Below are positions 28,200-37,067 of a stretch of DNA of 64,000 nt, piece by piece. Origin of the DNA: Microlunatus sp. Gsoil 973 (GTDB lineage Bacteria; Actinomycetota; Actinomycetes; Propionibacteriales; Propionibacteriaceae). Positions within the stretch are counted from its first letter, which is position 1, and every line of letters starts with the position of its first letter. The position numbers and the translations under genes were made by a program. Below the pieces are notes generated by a model. It worked only from the letters and a program-made list of their open reading frames with translations. It was not told the DNA's origin and did no database searches. The stretch spans positions 372,001-436,000 of the forward strand of contig NZ_CP046122.1 in the NCBI RefSeq assembly GCF_009707365.1, read 5' to 3'.

Positions 28200-29258
28200 G
28201 TGACGTCCCGTCTGCTGCTGCACATCGGCCTGCCGAAGAGCGGCTCGAGCGCGATCCAGGCCTACCTGGCCGACAACTCCGGACGGCTGGCCGCCGGCGG
28301 GTTCCGCTGGCTGCCCGGGTCACGCGGGTCGAATGCCACCGAACTCGCTGTCGCGTTCTCCCATCGGGACAACGCGATCGCTGCCGCCTACGGGATGGGT
28401 TCGGAACGGGACCGGCGCGCGCTGCGGGATCGGATCGCGGGCCGGCTCACCGACCGCACGGATGGCGATGATCACGATGTGATCATCTCCAGCGAGCATC
28501 TGTCGGGCATGTTGCGCACCCGGGCGGAGATCGCAGAGCTGGCCGGATTCCTCACCGGCCTGGGGTTCTCGCCGATGATCATCGGTGTGTTGCGGCGCGC
28601 GGACTACTGGCTGCCGAGCTCCTACGCCGAGGCGGTGCGCAGTGGCCGGGCGATCAGCCTCGGTCCGGCGTTCGTCGAACGCCGCGCCCATCTCCTTGAT
28701 CATCAGACCCTGTCCGGCCGGTGGGCGTCAGCGTTCGGCGACCTCCGACTGATCCCCTACCTGGAAAGCGACAAGAGCAACCCGGCAGCGATGCCGCACC
28801 GCTTTCTCGCGGCCTGCGGTCTTCCACCGGCCGAGACGGCGGACTGGCCGCCGCCGGTGCGGCTGTCCCGTCCGGGACTGAGTGCAACCGCAGTTGAGGT
28901 GTTGCGGCGGATCGGGCCGGAGTTCGACCTCGCTCAGTGGTCCGCCGCCGACCGGCAGCGGCTGGTGGAGCTGCTCAACCATCGGCATCCCGGCCGCGGT
29001 GTGCAGCTCACTCCGGCGGCCGCCCGGGCGCTGGCCGATCACGGGTGGGTCAGGACCGGGATCGACGCCGGCCCGTTCGCCTGGGGCGACGACTGGCCCG
29101 AGTGGCGGGAGGCCGGCCCGGCACCGACTGCCGAGACGTCCGCCCCGACCCCCGCTGAGATCGAGGCCACCCGGGAGGCGGTGCGTCACTCGAGCCTCGG
29201 CCGGCGGCGGCCGATCACCGGCCGGGCTCGGCGACTGCTGCAGCACATCCGCCGGTAG
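28200..29258 (+). CDS. Sulfotransferase-like P-loop protein of unknown function
   Basis: 352 residues. The N-terminus LLLHIGLPKSGSSAIQAYL (residues 5-23) resembles the 5'-phosphosulfate loop of PAPS-dependent sulfotransferases (PKSGTT). The segment IIGVLRRADYWLPSSYAEAV (about residues 137-156) fits the 3'-phosphate binding region with Arg and Ser. The rest is less conserved, and the C-terminus ends in a Pro/Ala linker and an Arg-rich tail (RRRPITGRARRLLQHIRR). A role in sulfating a cell-surface glycan is possible but unproven; similar proteins are often annotated only as hypothetical. GTG start, 8 nt downstream of lepA. Confidence 0.65.
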   Translation: MTSRLLLHIGLPKSGSSAIQAYLADNSGRLAAGGFRWLPGSRGSNATELAVAFSHRDNAIAAAYGMGSERDRRALRDRIAGRLTDRTDGDDHDVIISSEHLSGMLRTRAEIAELAGFLTGLGFSPMIIGVLRRADYWLPSSYAEAVRSGRAISLGPAFVERRAHLLDHQTLSGRWASAFGDLRLIPYLESDKSNPAAMPHRFLAACGLPPAETADWPPPVRLSRPGLSATAVEVLRRIGPEFDLAQWSAADRQRLVELLNHRHPGRGVQLTPAAARALADHGWVRTGIDAGPFAWGDDWPEWREAGPAPTAETSAPTPAEIEATREAVRHSSLGRRRPITGRARRLLQHIRR

Positions 29259-29293
29259 CTGCTCCTCGCCCACGTCGCGGCGGGTCGCCGGCG

Positions 29294-29932
29294 TCAGTTG
29301 AAGTCGAGACCTCCGGTACGCGTCCGCTTCAGTTCGAAGAAGTGCGGGTTGTCGGCCAGCATGACCGCGCCGTCGAACATCCTGAGGGCCTCCTCGCCCC
29401 GCGGGATCGCGTTCAGCACCGGGCCGAAGAAGGCCACACCGTTGACGTGGATCGTCGGCGTGCCGACATCGTCGCCCACCGGGTCCATGCCTTCGTGGTG
29501 CATCTTCTTGAGGGCCTCGTCGTAGTCGGTGCCGTCCGCGGCGTCGGCCAGTTCGGCGGGCAGTCCGACCTCGTCCAGGGACTCCTTGATCACCAGGTCG
29601 TACCGCTCGTCGCCCTTGTCCTTCTTGTAGCCGAGGTTGTGGATCCGGGTCCCCATCGCGGTGTAGAGCTCACGGAGGATCGGCTCACCCTTGGCCTCGA
29701 CCGCCGCCATCGCCACCCGGACCGGCCGCCAGGCCGGCACCATGCCCTTGGCGTAGTCCGGATTGAGGTCGCGGCCAGAATTGAGCACCGCGAGACTCAT
29801 CACCCGGAAACGCAGGTCGATGTCTCGTTGTTTCTCCACCTCGAGGATCCACCGTGAAGAGATCCAGGCGAACGGGCAGATCGGATCGAAGTAGAAGTCG
29901 ACCTTGGGACGCTCGGCGTCGCTGGCAGTCAT
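29294..29932 (-). CDS. DsbA-family thioredoxin-fold protein (mycothiol-dependent nitroreductase/Rv2466c-like)
   Basis: 212-residue cytoplasmic protein of the DsbA/FrnE fold. The active site appears as [13 protein letters not shown] near residue 18, with a single Cys (CPFA) where redox DsbA proteins have CPxC, so a monothiol mechanism is expected. [16 protein letters not shown] contains the cis-Pro loop. The ATG at 29930-29932 is chosen because AGGAG lies 5-6 nt upstream; the longer open frame to 30025 has no signal. A 12 bp palindrome sits 30 bp upstream. In mycothiol-using actinobacteria, relatives reduce mixed disulfides or activate nitro drugs; that role is inference. Confidence 0.82.
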   Translation of the reverse strand: MTASDAERPKVDFYFDPICPFAWISSRWILEVEKQRDIDLRFRVMSLAVLNSGRDLNPDYAKGMVPAWRPVRVAMAAVEAKGEPILRELYTAMGTRIHNLGYKKDKGDERYDLVIKESLDEVGLPAELADAADGTDYDEALKKMHHEGMDPVGDDVGTPTIHVNGVAFFGPVLNAIPRGEEALRMFDGAVMLADNPHFFELKRTRTGGLDFN

Positions 29933-29961
29933 CAGCACTCCTGGAGGGGACGTGGAAAATA

Positions 29962-29973
29962 AACTGGTCAGTT
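29962..29973. promoter_or_regulatory. Candidate operator upstream of the DsbA-family gene
   Basis: AACTG-GT-CAGTT is a perfect 5+5 inverted repeat in an AT-rich island (AAAATAAACTGGTCAGTTGAAC) that contrasts with the GC-rich surroundings. It starts 30 bp upstream of the DsbA-family start codon, where a promoter would be. The shape resembles operators of TetR-type repressors, but no regulator gene is adjacent. Confidence 0.45.
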
Positions 29974-30058
29974 GAACGGTACGCCGCCGCTCTGACCCGG
30001 CCGGAGCGTCCCGCCTGTTGAACACCGGGACAGATACCCCGACCGATATCGTCTGATC

Positions 30059-31253
30059 ATGACAACCGTGCCGACCGGGCCGCCCCCCTGCCCGCCCTGC
30101 TCAGCAGACGGGATCACCCGGCAGGCCGCTCGGACTGCCGCTGTGGGGTGTGGTCGTCGCTGCCGGATTCGTCGTCCTCTGCGCGGGGCTGCGCGAGGTC
30201 TCGAACATGATCGGACCCGCATTCCTGGTGATCACCCTGGTGATCACCTTCCAGCCGGTGCGCAATTTCCTGATCAAGCGCCGGGTGCCCGGTTGGATCG
30301 CCAGCGTGGTCGTCCTGCTGCTGATCTTCCTGATGATGCTGATGATCCTCGGCGCGGTCGCGTTGTCGGTCACCCAGCTGGTCCAGGAACTGCCCCGGTA
30401 CGCCGCAGCGTTCCAGAACATGTACGACTACGGCCTGGACACCGCCAAGAAGCTCGGCATCAACACCAGCGACTGGCGCAACCTGCTCAGCAAGATCGAT
30501 GTCGGCCGGGTCACCGATGCTGCCCAGCGGCTGCTGTCCGGGGTCAGCTCCGGGTTCTCCCTCGGCGGTCTGATCGCGCTCACCGCGATCTTCTTCACCT
30601 TCGACGCGGCCAGCGCCAGCAAACGGCTGCGTCGCGTCCGCCGCATGCGTCCCAACGTCGCCGCCGCGTTCGCCGACTTCGCCGGCCGGGTCCGCCAGTA
30701 CTGGATCGTGACCACGGTGTTCGGGCTGATCGTCGCATCGGTCGACGTCGTCGCCCTCTACATCATCGGCGTTCCGCTGGCGGTGACCTGGGGCATCCTG
30801 GCCTTCGTCACCAACTACATCCCCAACATCGGCTTCATCATCGGCCTGATCCCGCCCGCCCTGATCGCTCTGCTGGAGAAGGGTCCCTGGCATGCGCTGG
30901 CCGTGGTGATCGCGTACGTGGTGATCAATTTCGTCATCCAGACACTGATCCAGCCACGGTTCGTCGGCGACGCGGCGGGGATCAACGCATCGGTGGCTTT
31001 CGTCTCGTTGATCTTCTGGTCGTCGATCCTCGGCGTCCTCGGCGCCTTGCTGGCGGTGCCGGCCACGCTGTTCGTCAAGTGCATCCTGGTCGACCATTCC
31101 GAACGGGCGTCCTGGTTCGGGTTCTTGATCAACTCCGCCTCGTTCCAGAGCAAGAAGCAACCGCAACGGCCGCGCCGTCCGCGGCACAGGCCAACAGAGG
31201 TCGGGGAGCAGGCCACCGACGCAGAAGCGGCGACTCCGGCAGCCCCGGGCTGA
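30059..31253 (+). CDS. AI-2E/PerM-family membrane transporter (N-terminus interrupted by a one-base gain)
   Basis: Multi-spanning protein of the UPF0118/PerM family, with about eight membrane helices including [37 protein letters not shown] and the paired helices after residue 250 ([20 protein letters not shown], the family hallmark). As printed, the ATG at 30059 and the main frame do not join: the six-C run at 30083-30088 appears one base too long. Removing one C gives a continuous 397-residue protein with N-terminus [18 protein letters not shown]. Without it, the only usable start is GTG 30150, which would cut off the first 30 residues. The transported substrate is unknown. Confidence 0.82.
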
Positions 31254-31286
31254 CAAACCCGGTTCTCTGGTCGTAAGGTCCCACTC

Positions 31287-32141
31287 GTGTCAGATGCAGC
31301 CACCACCCTCCCGTCAACCGCGACCGCGCCGGATATCGGCATCATCGGCGGCACGGGGTTCTACTCGTTCCTCGCCGATCCGGAGACCGTCGACGTCGAT
31401 ACGCCGTTCGGCAAGCCCAGTGCACCGATCTCGATCGGCGACGTGAACGGCCGGCGGGTCGCGTTCCTGCCGCGGCACGGCCTGAACCACCAGTATCCGC
31501 CGCATATGGTCAACTATCGGGCCAACCTCTGGGCGTTGCGTGCGCTGGGCGTACGCCAGGTGCTGGGTCCGTGCGCCGTCGGCTCGCTGAGACCCGAACT
31601 CGGCCCGGGCACCTTCGTCGTGCCGGACCAGGTCGTGGACCGCACGTGGGGGCGCAAGCACACCGTCTACGACGTCGAGGGCCCGGTCGTGCACATCGGA
31701 TTCGCCGACCCGTACTGCCCGCGCGGCCGCAAGGCGTTCCTGAACAGTGCGACCGCAGGGACCGGTGAGCTGGTCGACGGCGGCACGCTGGTGGTCATCA
31801 ACGGACCGCGATTCTCCACCCGCGCCGAATCCCAGTGGCACGCCGCGGCAGGGTGGTCGGTGGTCGGCATGACCGGGGTCCCGGAGTCGAGCATCGCCCG
31901 GGAACTGGCGATGTGCTACTCAACGGTCTGCCTGGTCACCGATCACGATGCCGGCATCGAAGGCGGCGAGGCCGTGTCGCACGCCGAGGTGGTCCGCCAG
32001 TTCGGTGCCAACATCGGCCGGCTCAAGGGCTTGCTGCTGGACGTGATCGCCGCGCTTCCCGACCCGGAGAGCGACGAGACGGCCGCCTGCAGCTGCCGCC
32101 GCGCGCTGGACGGCATCGAGTTGCCGATCCGGATACCCTGA
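31287..32141 (+). CDS. mtnP: S-methyl-5'-thioadenosine/purine nucleoside phosphorylase
   Basis: Trimeric class II nucleoside phosphorylase of 284 residues that splits methylthioadenosine (or a related 6-oxopurine nucleoside) with phosphate and so recycles polyamine by-products. The phosphate loop GIIGGTGFYSF is at residue 18. PRHGLNHQYPPHMVNYRANLWAL, NGPRFSTRAES and GMTGVPESSIARELAMCY complete the family. The base-specificity segment reads VTDHDAG, with Asp residues that usually indicate adenine- or inosine-type specificity; the exact base is uncertain. The GTG start lies 33 bp after the AI-2E gene, possibly in the same operon. Confidence 0.9.
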   Translation: MSDAATTLPSTATAPDIGIIGGTGFYSFLADPETVDVDTPFGKPSAPISIGDVNGRRVAFLPRHGLNHQYPPHMVNYRANLWALRALGVRQVLGPCAVGSLRPELGPGTFVVPDQVVDRTWGRKHTVYDVEGPVVHIGFADPYCPRGRKAFLNSATAGTGELVDGGTLVVINGPRFSTRAESQWHAAAGWSVVGMTGVPESSIARELAMCYSTVCLVTDHDAGIEGGEAVSHAEVVRQFGANIGRLKGLLLDVIAALPDPESDETAACSCRRALDGIELPIRIP

Positions 32142-32196
32142 CCCGGATTCTGTGACGCCCTCCGGCGGTGCTCGTCGCGCGGACTAATCTCGACGG

Positions 32197-33414
32197 GTGC
32201 CTTCCACCCTGCCCGACGGTGACCCGGTGCCGCCGAACGGAGAGCTTCCGGCGGCGGCGCTGGCTTCGGTACCCCGGACGCCGTTGAGCATCTACCTGCA
32301 CGTTCCGTTCTGCACCACGCGCTGCGGCTACTGCGACTTCAACACCTACACCGCGACCGAGCTCGGGGACGCCCCGGGCGCCAGTCGGGCCGGATATCCC
32401 GACGCCGTGGTCGCCGAACTCGATCTGGCCCGACGGGTGCTCGGTGATCAGGTGCCGCAGGTCAGCACGGTATTCGTCGGCGGCGGCACGCCGACCCTGC
32501 TGCCGGCAGACGACCTGGGCCGGATGCTCGCTGCGATCCGGGACCGGTTCGGTCTGGCAGCCGATGCCGAGGTCACCACCGAATCCAACCCGGAGTCGAT
32601 CGACCCGACCGGGCTGCGCCGGCTCGTCGATCACGGCTTCACCCGGATCTCCTTCGGCATGCAGTCGGTCCGGCCGCACGTCCTCCGGGTCCTCGATCGG
32701 GTGCACACACCGGGTCGGCCGCAAGAGGCGGTGGCCGAGGCGAAGCAGGCCGGTTTCGCCCACACCAGCCTCGATCTGATCTACGGAACCCCTGGGGAGA
32801 GTCTCGAGGACTGGCGGGCCAGCCTGGTGGCGGCGATCGCCGCCGAGCCCGATCACATCAGCGCCTACTCGCTGATCGTCGAACCCGGCACCCGGTTGGC
32901 CGCCCGGATCCGCCGCGGCGAACTGCCGATGACCGACGAGGACGATCTCGCCGACAAGTACGAGCTCGCCGAGGAGTTGCTCTCGGCGGCCGGCTACCGC
33001 AACTACGAGATCAGCAACTGGTCCACCGATCCGGCCGGTCGCTGCCGACACAACCTCGCTTACTGGCACGGCGCCAACTGGTGGGGCGCCGGACCAGGAG
33101 CGCACAGTCACGTGGGCGGGGTCCGCTGGTGGAACGTCAAGCACCCGGCCGGCTACGCAGCCCGACTCGGCCGAGGAGCCTCCCCGGCCCAGGCCAGGGA
33201 GATCCTGACCGCCGATCAGCAACGGGTCGAACGGGTGCTGTTGGAACTGCGGCTGGACACCGGGCTGGATCCCGGGGTGCTCACCGACCGGGAACGGTCG
33301 CGGCTGCCCGGACTGCACGCCCGCGGCCTGGTGGACACCGACCGTGATCAACTCGTGCTGACCCCGGCCGGGCGGTTGCTGGCCGACGGCGTGGTCCGCG
33401 ACCTGCTCGACTGA
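32197..33414 (+). CDS. hemW: Radical SAM heme chaperone HemW
   Basis: 405-residue radical SAM protein once called coproporphyrinogen III oxidase-like. The iron-sulfur cluster motif is Cys39-x3-Cys43-x2-Cys46 in HVPFCTTRCGYCDF. The SAM-binding FVGGGTPTLL, ESNPESID, RISFGMQSV and DLIYGTPGE follow, and the C-terminal HemN_C domain contains WHGANWWGAGPGAHSHVGG. It lacks the extra N-terminal Cys of true HemN, which supports a heme-delivery role. GTG start. Its DUF3097 neighbour on the opposite strand is a common actinobacterial arrangement. Confidence 0.93.
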   Translation: MPSTLPDGDPVPPNGELPAAALASVPRTPLSIYLHVPFCTTRCGYCDFNTYTATELGDAPGASRAGYPDAVVAELDLARRVLGDQVPQVSTVFVGGGTPTLLPADDLGRMLAAIRDRFGLAADAEVTTESNPESIDPTGLRRLVDHGFTRISFGMQSVRPHVLRVLDRVHTPGRPQEAVAEAKQAGFAHTSLDLIYGTPGESLEDWRASLVAAIAAEPDHISAYSLIVEPGTRLAARIRRGELPMTDEDDLADKYELAEELLSAAGYRNYEISNWSTDPAGRCRHNLAYWHGANWWGAGPGAHSHVGGVRWWNVKHPAGYAARLGRGASPAQAREILTADQQRVERVLLELRLDTGLDPGVLTDRERSRLPGLHARGLVDTDRDQLVLTPAGRLLADGVVRDLLD

Positions 33415-33449
33415 CGCCGCCGGAGCCGAGCGGCGCCCGGAGCCGCGGA

Positions 33450-34376
33450 TCAGTCCCTGGCCAGATGGTCCTGGGTGACGAAGTCGATCAGCACTTCCAC
33501 CTGGGTCAAGAGCTCGCGCTCGAGATCGGACCAGCCGCGTACCTGGCGGAGGATCCGCTGCCAGGCGGCGGCGATGTCGGCCTGGGTCTCGTGGGGCCAG
33601 CCGAGGGCCGCGCAGACGCCCTTCTTCCATTCGACCGACCGCGGGATCTGCGGCCAGGCCTCCAAACCCACCCGCTGCGGTTTCACCGCCTGCCAGATGT
33701 CGATGTAGGGATGCCCGGTGACCAGCACGAACCCGCCACCCGTCCCGGCCGCCACCTGGTCGACGATCCGGGATTCCTTGCTGCCCGGGACCAGATGATC
33801 AACCAGGACACCCAGCCGGCGACCCTTGGTCGGCGTGAACTCGGCGACGATCGCCGGAAGGTCATCGACGCCGCCGAGATACTCCACGACAACGCCCTCG
33901 TGCCGAAGGTCATCGCCCCAGACCTTCTCGACGAGTTCGGCGTCGTGCCTGCCTTCGACGTAGATACGGCTGGGCAGCGCCGTCCTGGCCCGCTCGGCCG
34001 GGCCGGCCACGGAGCCGGACGCCGTCCGTCCGACACCGGATCCCATCGGACCCGGATCCGCCGCCGCACGCTGCGGTCCGCGGGGCGGCAGCTTCAACGC
34101 CACCGGCCGACCGTCGAAGAGGAACCCCGGCCCCACCGGGAAACTGCGGCGCTTGTTGTTGCGGTCCTCGAGCACGACCAGCCCGTTCTCCCAGCGGACG
34201 ACGGCCCCGCACCAGCCGGTCTTCGCATCCTCGACCACGGTGCCGACCTCGAGGATCAGATCCTCGCTCTTGGTCAGATGTGCCTGCCGCCAACCCGATG
34301 CCAGTACGTCCCGGGAATATCGATTCACAACGGTCACTTTAGGCACAGCAGTCACTGAGGTCGCATAAGTCGTCAC
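33450..34376 (-). CDS. DUF3097 family protein
   Basis: 308-residue actinobacterial protein of unknown function. The N-terminal third is SH3-like (GTVVEDAKTGWCGAVVRWENGLVVLEDRN style). After a Gly/Pro/Ala linker comes a TOPRIM-like core: RIYVEGRHDAELVEKVWGDD (Glu in strand 1, about residue 138) and RRLGVLVDHLVPGSKESRI (Asp in DH, about residue 186), then VTGHPYIDIWQAVKP. Such acidic residues suggest metal-dependent chemistry on nucleic acid or nucleotides, which is inference only. It converges on hemW, a conserved neighbour in related genomes. Confidence 0.87.
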   Translation of the reverse strand: MTTYATSVTAVPKVTVVNRYSRDVLASGWRQAHLTKSEDLILEVGTVVEDAKTGWCGAVVRWENGLVVLEDRNNKRRSFPVGPGFLFDGRPVALKLPPRGPQRAAADPGPMGSGVGRTASGSVAGPAERARTALPSRIYVEGRHDAELVEKVWGDDLRHEGVVVEYLGGVDDLPAIVAEFTPTKGRRLGVLVDHLVPGSKESRIVDQVAAGTGGGFVLVTGHPYIDIWQAVKPQRVGLEAWPQIPRSVEWKKGVCAALGWPHETQADIAAAWQRILRQVRGWSDLERELLTQVEVLIDFVTQDHLARD

Positions 34377-34459
34377 GTTCGGCGGGGGAGCGTCGTCGTT
34401 ACCGGTGAAGCAGTAGCAAGCCGGCGGTCCGAACCGTCGACACGAACCAGGAGAAGGAC

Positions 34460-34921
34460 GTGAGGACCATGACCGAACCCAAGCTGGTCGAGCAGGTCGA
34501 CGAGGAAACGGCGATCCGGCACCAGCTCCACATCATGATCGATCACCTCCGGGCCAAGGACCTCGACGGGCTGCGGCAGGTCTACGCCCCGGACGTGGTG
34601 TCCTTCGACGTCGAGCCACCGCTGCAGCACGTCGGGATAGCCGCGAAACTGAGGAACTGGGAGCGGGCGTTCGCGGCCTTCGCGTCACTGGACTACGAGG
34701 TCCGCGATCTTCGCATCGTCGTCGGCGACGATATCGCCTTCGGCCACGGCTTCGGCCGGCTGTCCGGCACGCTGGCCAACGGGGTGACCACCGCAGGAAT
34801 GTGGGTCCGGGCGACGTTCTGCTTCCGCCGGATCGACGGCGACTGGCTGATCGTCCACGATCAGGCCTCGGTGCCGTTCGACGTGGCCAGCGGTCGGGGC
34901 GTGACCGATCTCGAGCCGTGA
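34460..34921 (+). CDS. SnoaL/NTF2-like domain protein (ketosteroid-isomerase homologue)
   Basis: Small cone-shaped alpha+beta barrel protein of about 150 residues. HHIMIDHLRAKDLDGL-type opening, YAPDVVSFDVEPPLQHVG and the final FCFRRIDGDWLIVHDQASVPFD strand match the SnoaL/limonene-epoxide-hydrolase-like group often annotated as YybH. The start may be GTG 34460, with AGGAGAAGG close upstream, or ATG 34469. It stands alone between DUF3097 (divergent) and a metallo-hydrolase (convergent). The substrate is unknown. Confidence 0.8.
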   Translation: MRTMTEPKLVEQVDEETAIRHQLHIMIDHLRAKDLDGLRQVYAPDVVSFDVEPPLQHVGIAAKLRNWERAFAAFASLDYEVRDLRIVVGDDIAFGHGFGRLSGTLANGVTTAGMWVRATFCFRRIDGDWLIVHDQASVPFDVASGRGVTDLEP

Positions 34922-34950
34922 ACGCCCCGGGGTCGGCGAACCGCGCCGGG

Positions 34951-35835
34951 TCAGGCCAACGGCAGCGTTGGCCGATCGCCGGCGCCGGGCTGCCGCTCGG
35001 CCCGAGCACGGAGCTCGGCATAGGCGGCGCCGACCACGCCGGCGATGTGTTGCGCCGGGAACGGCCAGTTTCCCCGGGCGAGTGCCTCGTCCTCCGGTAC
35101 GCCCTCGGCCTGCAGTCGCTCGAACTCAACCCGGACGGCATCGACAGCGTCCCGCTGCTCGCGAACCAACTCGCGGTCGACCGGATCGCCGTGACCGGGG
35201 ACGATGATCACCCCCGGACGAGCCAGGTTGTAGAGCCGGTCCAGCGTCCAGGACCACTCGTCGACCGAGGAATCCGGACCGAAATAGGGCGGGCCGGCAG
35301 ATTCGATCAGGTCGCCGGCGAAGATCACGCCCGGGAAGCCGTCCGCGCCGGGATCGGCGATGTTGACGATCAGGTCGCCGTGGCTGTGTCCGACACCCAG
35401 ATGGGCCACCTCGGCAACCCGTCCGGCGCCCAACTCCACGGCATCGGCGACCGCGATCAGGGTCTCGGGGACGGCCAGCAGGTCGGGGTCGAAGCCCAAC
35501 TCCCGTGCCCCGTCGGCAACCTCAGGGGCGGACAACGTCTCGGCCAGCGATTCGTGGCCCACAGTCCGCACTCCGGCGAACCCACCAAGTCCGAAGGCGT
35601 GATCGAAGTGGTCGTGGGTGACCACCACCGTGGCCAGCGGTCTGTCGGTGAGCCGCGCCACCGCATCACGGATCCGGGCGCCCTGGGCCGGACTCGAGCC
35701 GGTGTCGATTAGCAGCGCCGCTTCCGGGCCGACCACCAGACCGATGTTCACCGATGCCGGCTGCGCGACCAGGCGAAAAACGCCGTCGGCCACCTCTTGC
35801 CACTCGCCGACGACCCACTCACGGGTTTCGCTCAT
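34951..35835 (-). CDS. Metallo-beta-lactamase-fold hydrolase
   Basis: 294-residue metal-dependent hydrolase. The zinc signature HxHxDH reads THDHFDHAFG (about residue 74). GVGHSHGDLIV (third His), IFAGDLIE (bridging Asp) and VPGHGDP (last His) complete the site. The start ATG at 35833-35835 lies 9 bp from the CIRCE element, so HrcA may also influence this gene. An open frame runs antisense through hrcA far upstream, but it is not coding. The function could be thioesterase- or lactonase-like; no specific assignment. Confidence 0.88.
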   Translation of the reverse strand: MSETREWVVGEWQEVADGVFRLVAQPASVNIGLVVGPEAALLIDTGSSPAQGARIRDAVARLTDRPLATVVVTHDHFDHAFGLGGFAGVRTVGHESLAETLSAPEVADGARELGFDPDLLAVPETLIAVADAVELGAGRVAEVAHLGVGHSHGDLIVNIADPGADGFPGVIFAGDLIESAGPPYFGPDSSVDEWSWTLDRLYNLARPGVIIVPGHGDPVDRELVREQRDAVDAVRVEFERLQAEGVPEDEALARGNWPFPAQHIAGVVGAAYAELRARAERQPGAGDRPTLPLA

Positions 35836-35844
35836 ACAGCTAGA

Positions 35845-35871
35845 CTGGCACTCAGGACTTGAGAGTGCCAA
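35845..35871. promoter_or_regulatory. CIRCE element (HrcA operator)
   Basis: CTGGCACTC - 9 nt - GAGTGCCAA is the heat-shock CIRCE inverted repeat (consensus TTAGCACTC-N9-GAGTGCTAA), with 8 of 9 arm positions paired. It lies 69 bp upstream of hrcA, so HrcA represses its own operon (established for the family). It is also 9 bp upstream of the divergent metallo-hydrolase start. Confidence 0.95.
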
Positions 35872-35940
35872 CCAGGGCTTCAGAGCGGATTCCGATCTGG
35901 ATTGGCGGCGACACGGCTGGGGCAGCGAAGGGAGGGCAGC

Positions 35941-36990
35941 ATGCTTGACGACCGCAAGCTGGATGTCCTTCGGGCGATCGTCACCGACTACGTGTCCAGT
36001 CAGGAACCGGTCGGCTCCCGGGCCCTGGTCGAGCGGCACGATCTCGGTGTCTCGCCGGCCACCGTCCGCAATGACATGGCGGCGCTGGAGGAAGAGGGCT
36101 ACATCACCCAGCCGCACACCAGTGCCGGCCGGATCCCCACCGACAAGGGCTACCGACTGTTCGTCGACCGGCTGGGTTCGGTCAAACCGCTGTCCGCGGC
36201 GGAGCGGCGGGCGATCCAGACATTCCTGTCCGGGGCGATGGACCTGGACGACATCCTGAACCGCACCGTACGGCTGCTGGCCCAGGTGACCCAACAGGTC
36301 GCGATCGTGCAGTATCCGACGATGTCGCATGCGACCGTTCGGCACGTCGAGATCGTGTCGCTGTCCACCTCCCGCCTGATGCTGGTGCTGATCAGTTCGA
36401 CCGGACGCGTCGAGCAGCGGTTGCTCGAAGTGACCGAGGTTGACGAGCAGGAGATCGGTCTGCTGCGGACCGTGCTCAACGAGGCGGTCGTCGGCCAGAC
36501 CACGAGCGAGGCCGTCCGGACGCTGAGCAAACTGCTGGCTGACGCCGATCAACCCGATGCGGCGTCGTCGCCGGCCGTGCGGACGTTCACGACCAGCAAC
36601 ACCGGCCGGCTGACAGCGGCCACCCTGCTGGAGATGCTCGGCAGCGACCGCAGCAGCCGCGTTGTGGTCGGCGGGGTGCAGAACCTGACCCGCTTCTCCG
36701 ACGAGTTCGAGATCGTCAAGCCGGTGCTCGAGGCATTGGAGGAGCAGGTGGTGTTGCTGAAGCTGCTCGGCGAGGTCTCCGACCCGGATGTGGTCACGGT
36801 GCGGATCGGCCAGGAGAATCCGTATGAGCAACTCCAGACGACGTCCGTGGTCTCCAGCGGATACGGCAGCCCTGCTGATACCTGGGCAACTCTGGGTATT
36901 GTCGGTCCGACCCGCATGGACTATCCGTCGACGATGACGTCGGTACGGGCCGTTGCACGCTACGTCAGCCGTTTCCTGACCAACGGTTGA
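35941..36990 (+). CDS. hrcA: Heat-inducible transcription repressor HrcA
   Basis: Dimeric repressor of class I heat-shock genes, 349 residues. The N-terminal winged helix ([56 protein letters not shown]) is followed by a GAF-like region and the C-terminal [37 protein letters not shown] block typical of HrcA. AAGGGAGGG ends 3 nt before the ATG. A CIRCE operator lies upstream. dnaJ follows after 77 bp, a conserved actinobacterial pair. The groEL and dnaK genes, other usual targets, are not in this window. Confidence 0.97.
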   Translation: MLDDRKLDVLRAIVTDYVSSQEPVGSRALVERHDLGVSPATVRNDMAALEEEGYITQPHTSAGRIPTDKGYRLFVDRLGSVKPLSAAERRAIQTFLSGAMDLDDILNRTVRLLAQVTQQVAIVQYPTMSHATVRHVEIVSLSTSRLMLVLISSTGRVEQRLLEVTEVDEQEIGLLRTVLNEAVVGQTTSEAVRTLSKLLADADQPDAASSPAVRTFTTSNTGRLTAATLLEMLGSDRSSRVVVGGVQNLTRFSDEFEIVKPVLEALEEQVVLLKLLGEVSDPDVVTVRIGQENPYEQLQTTSVVSSGYGSPADTWATLGIVGPTRMDYPSTMTSVRAVARYVSRFLTNG

Positions 36991-37008
36991 TGCTCCAAAC
37001 GCCCGAAA

Positions 37009-37047
37009 CGAATCGACAGCCCGAAATCGACAGCCTGAATCGATAGA
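37009..37047. repeat. Short imperfect tandem repeat in the hrcA-dnaJ spacer
   Basis: Three degenerate copies of a unit like CGAATCGACAGCC follow one another between hrcA and dnaJ, just before the dnaJ start region. No hairpin of note is formed; it may be slippage-derived spacer DNA. Confidence 0.4.
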
Positions 37048-37067
37048 CAAGGTACGAACACCCACTC

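Noticed and set aside
26321-28225. 634-codon minus-strand open frame opposite lepA
   Set aside because: It mirrors the strongly conserved LepA frame; the translation is rich in His, Gln, Arg and Val without any domain, as expected for the antisense of a GC-rich gene.
34951-37065. 704-codon minus-strand frame covering hrcA and the metallo-hydrolase
   Set aside because: Only the part from 35835 downward is a real gene (start ATG and HxHxDH motif). The rest is antisense to hrcA and crosses the CIRCE site.
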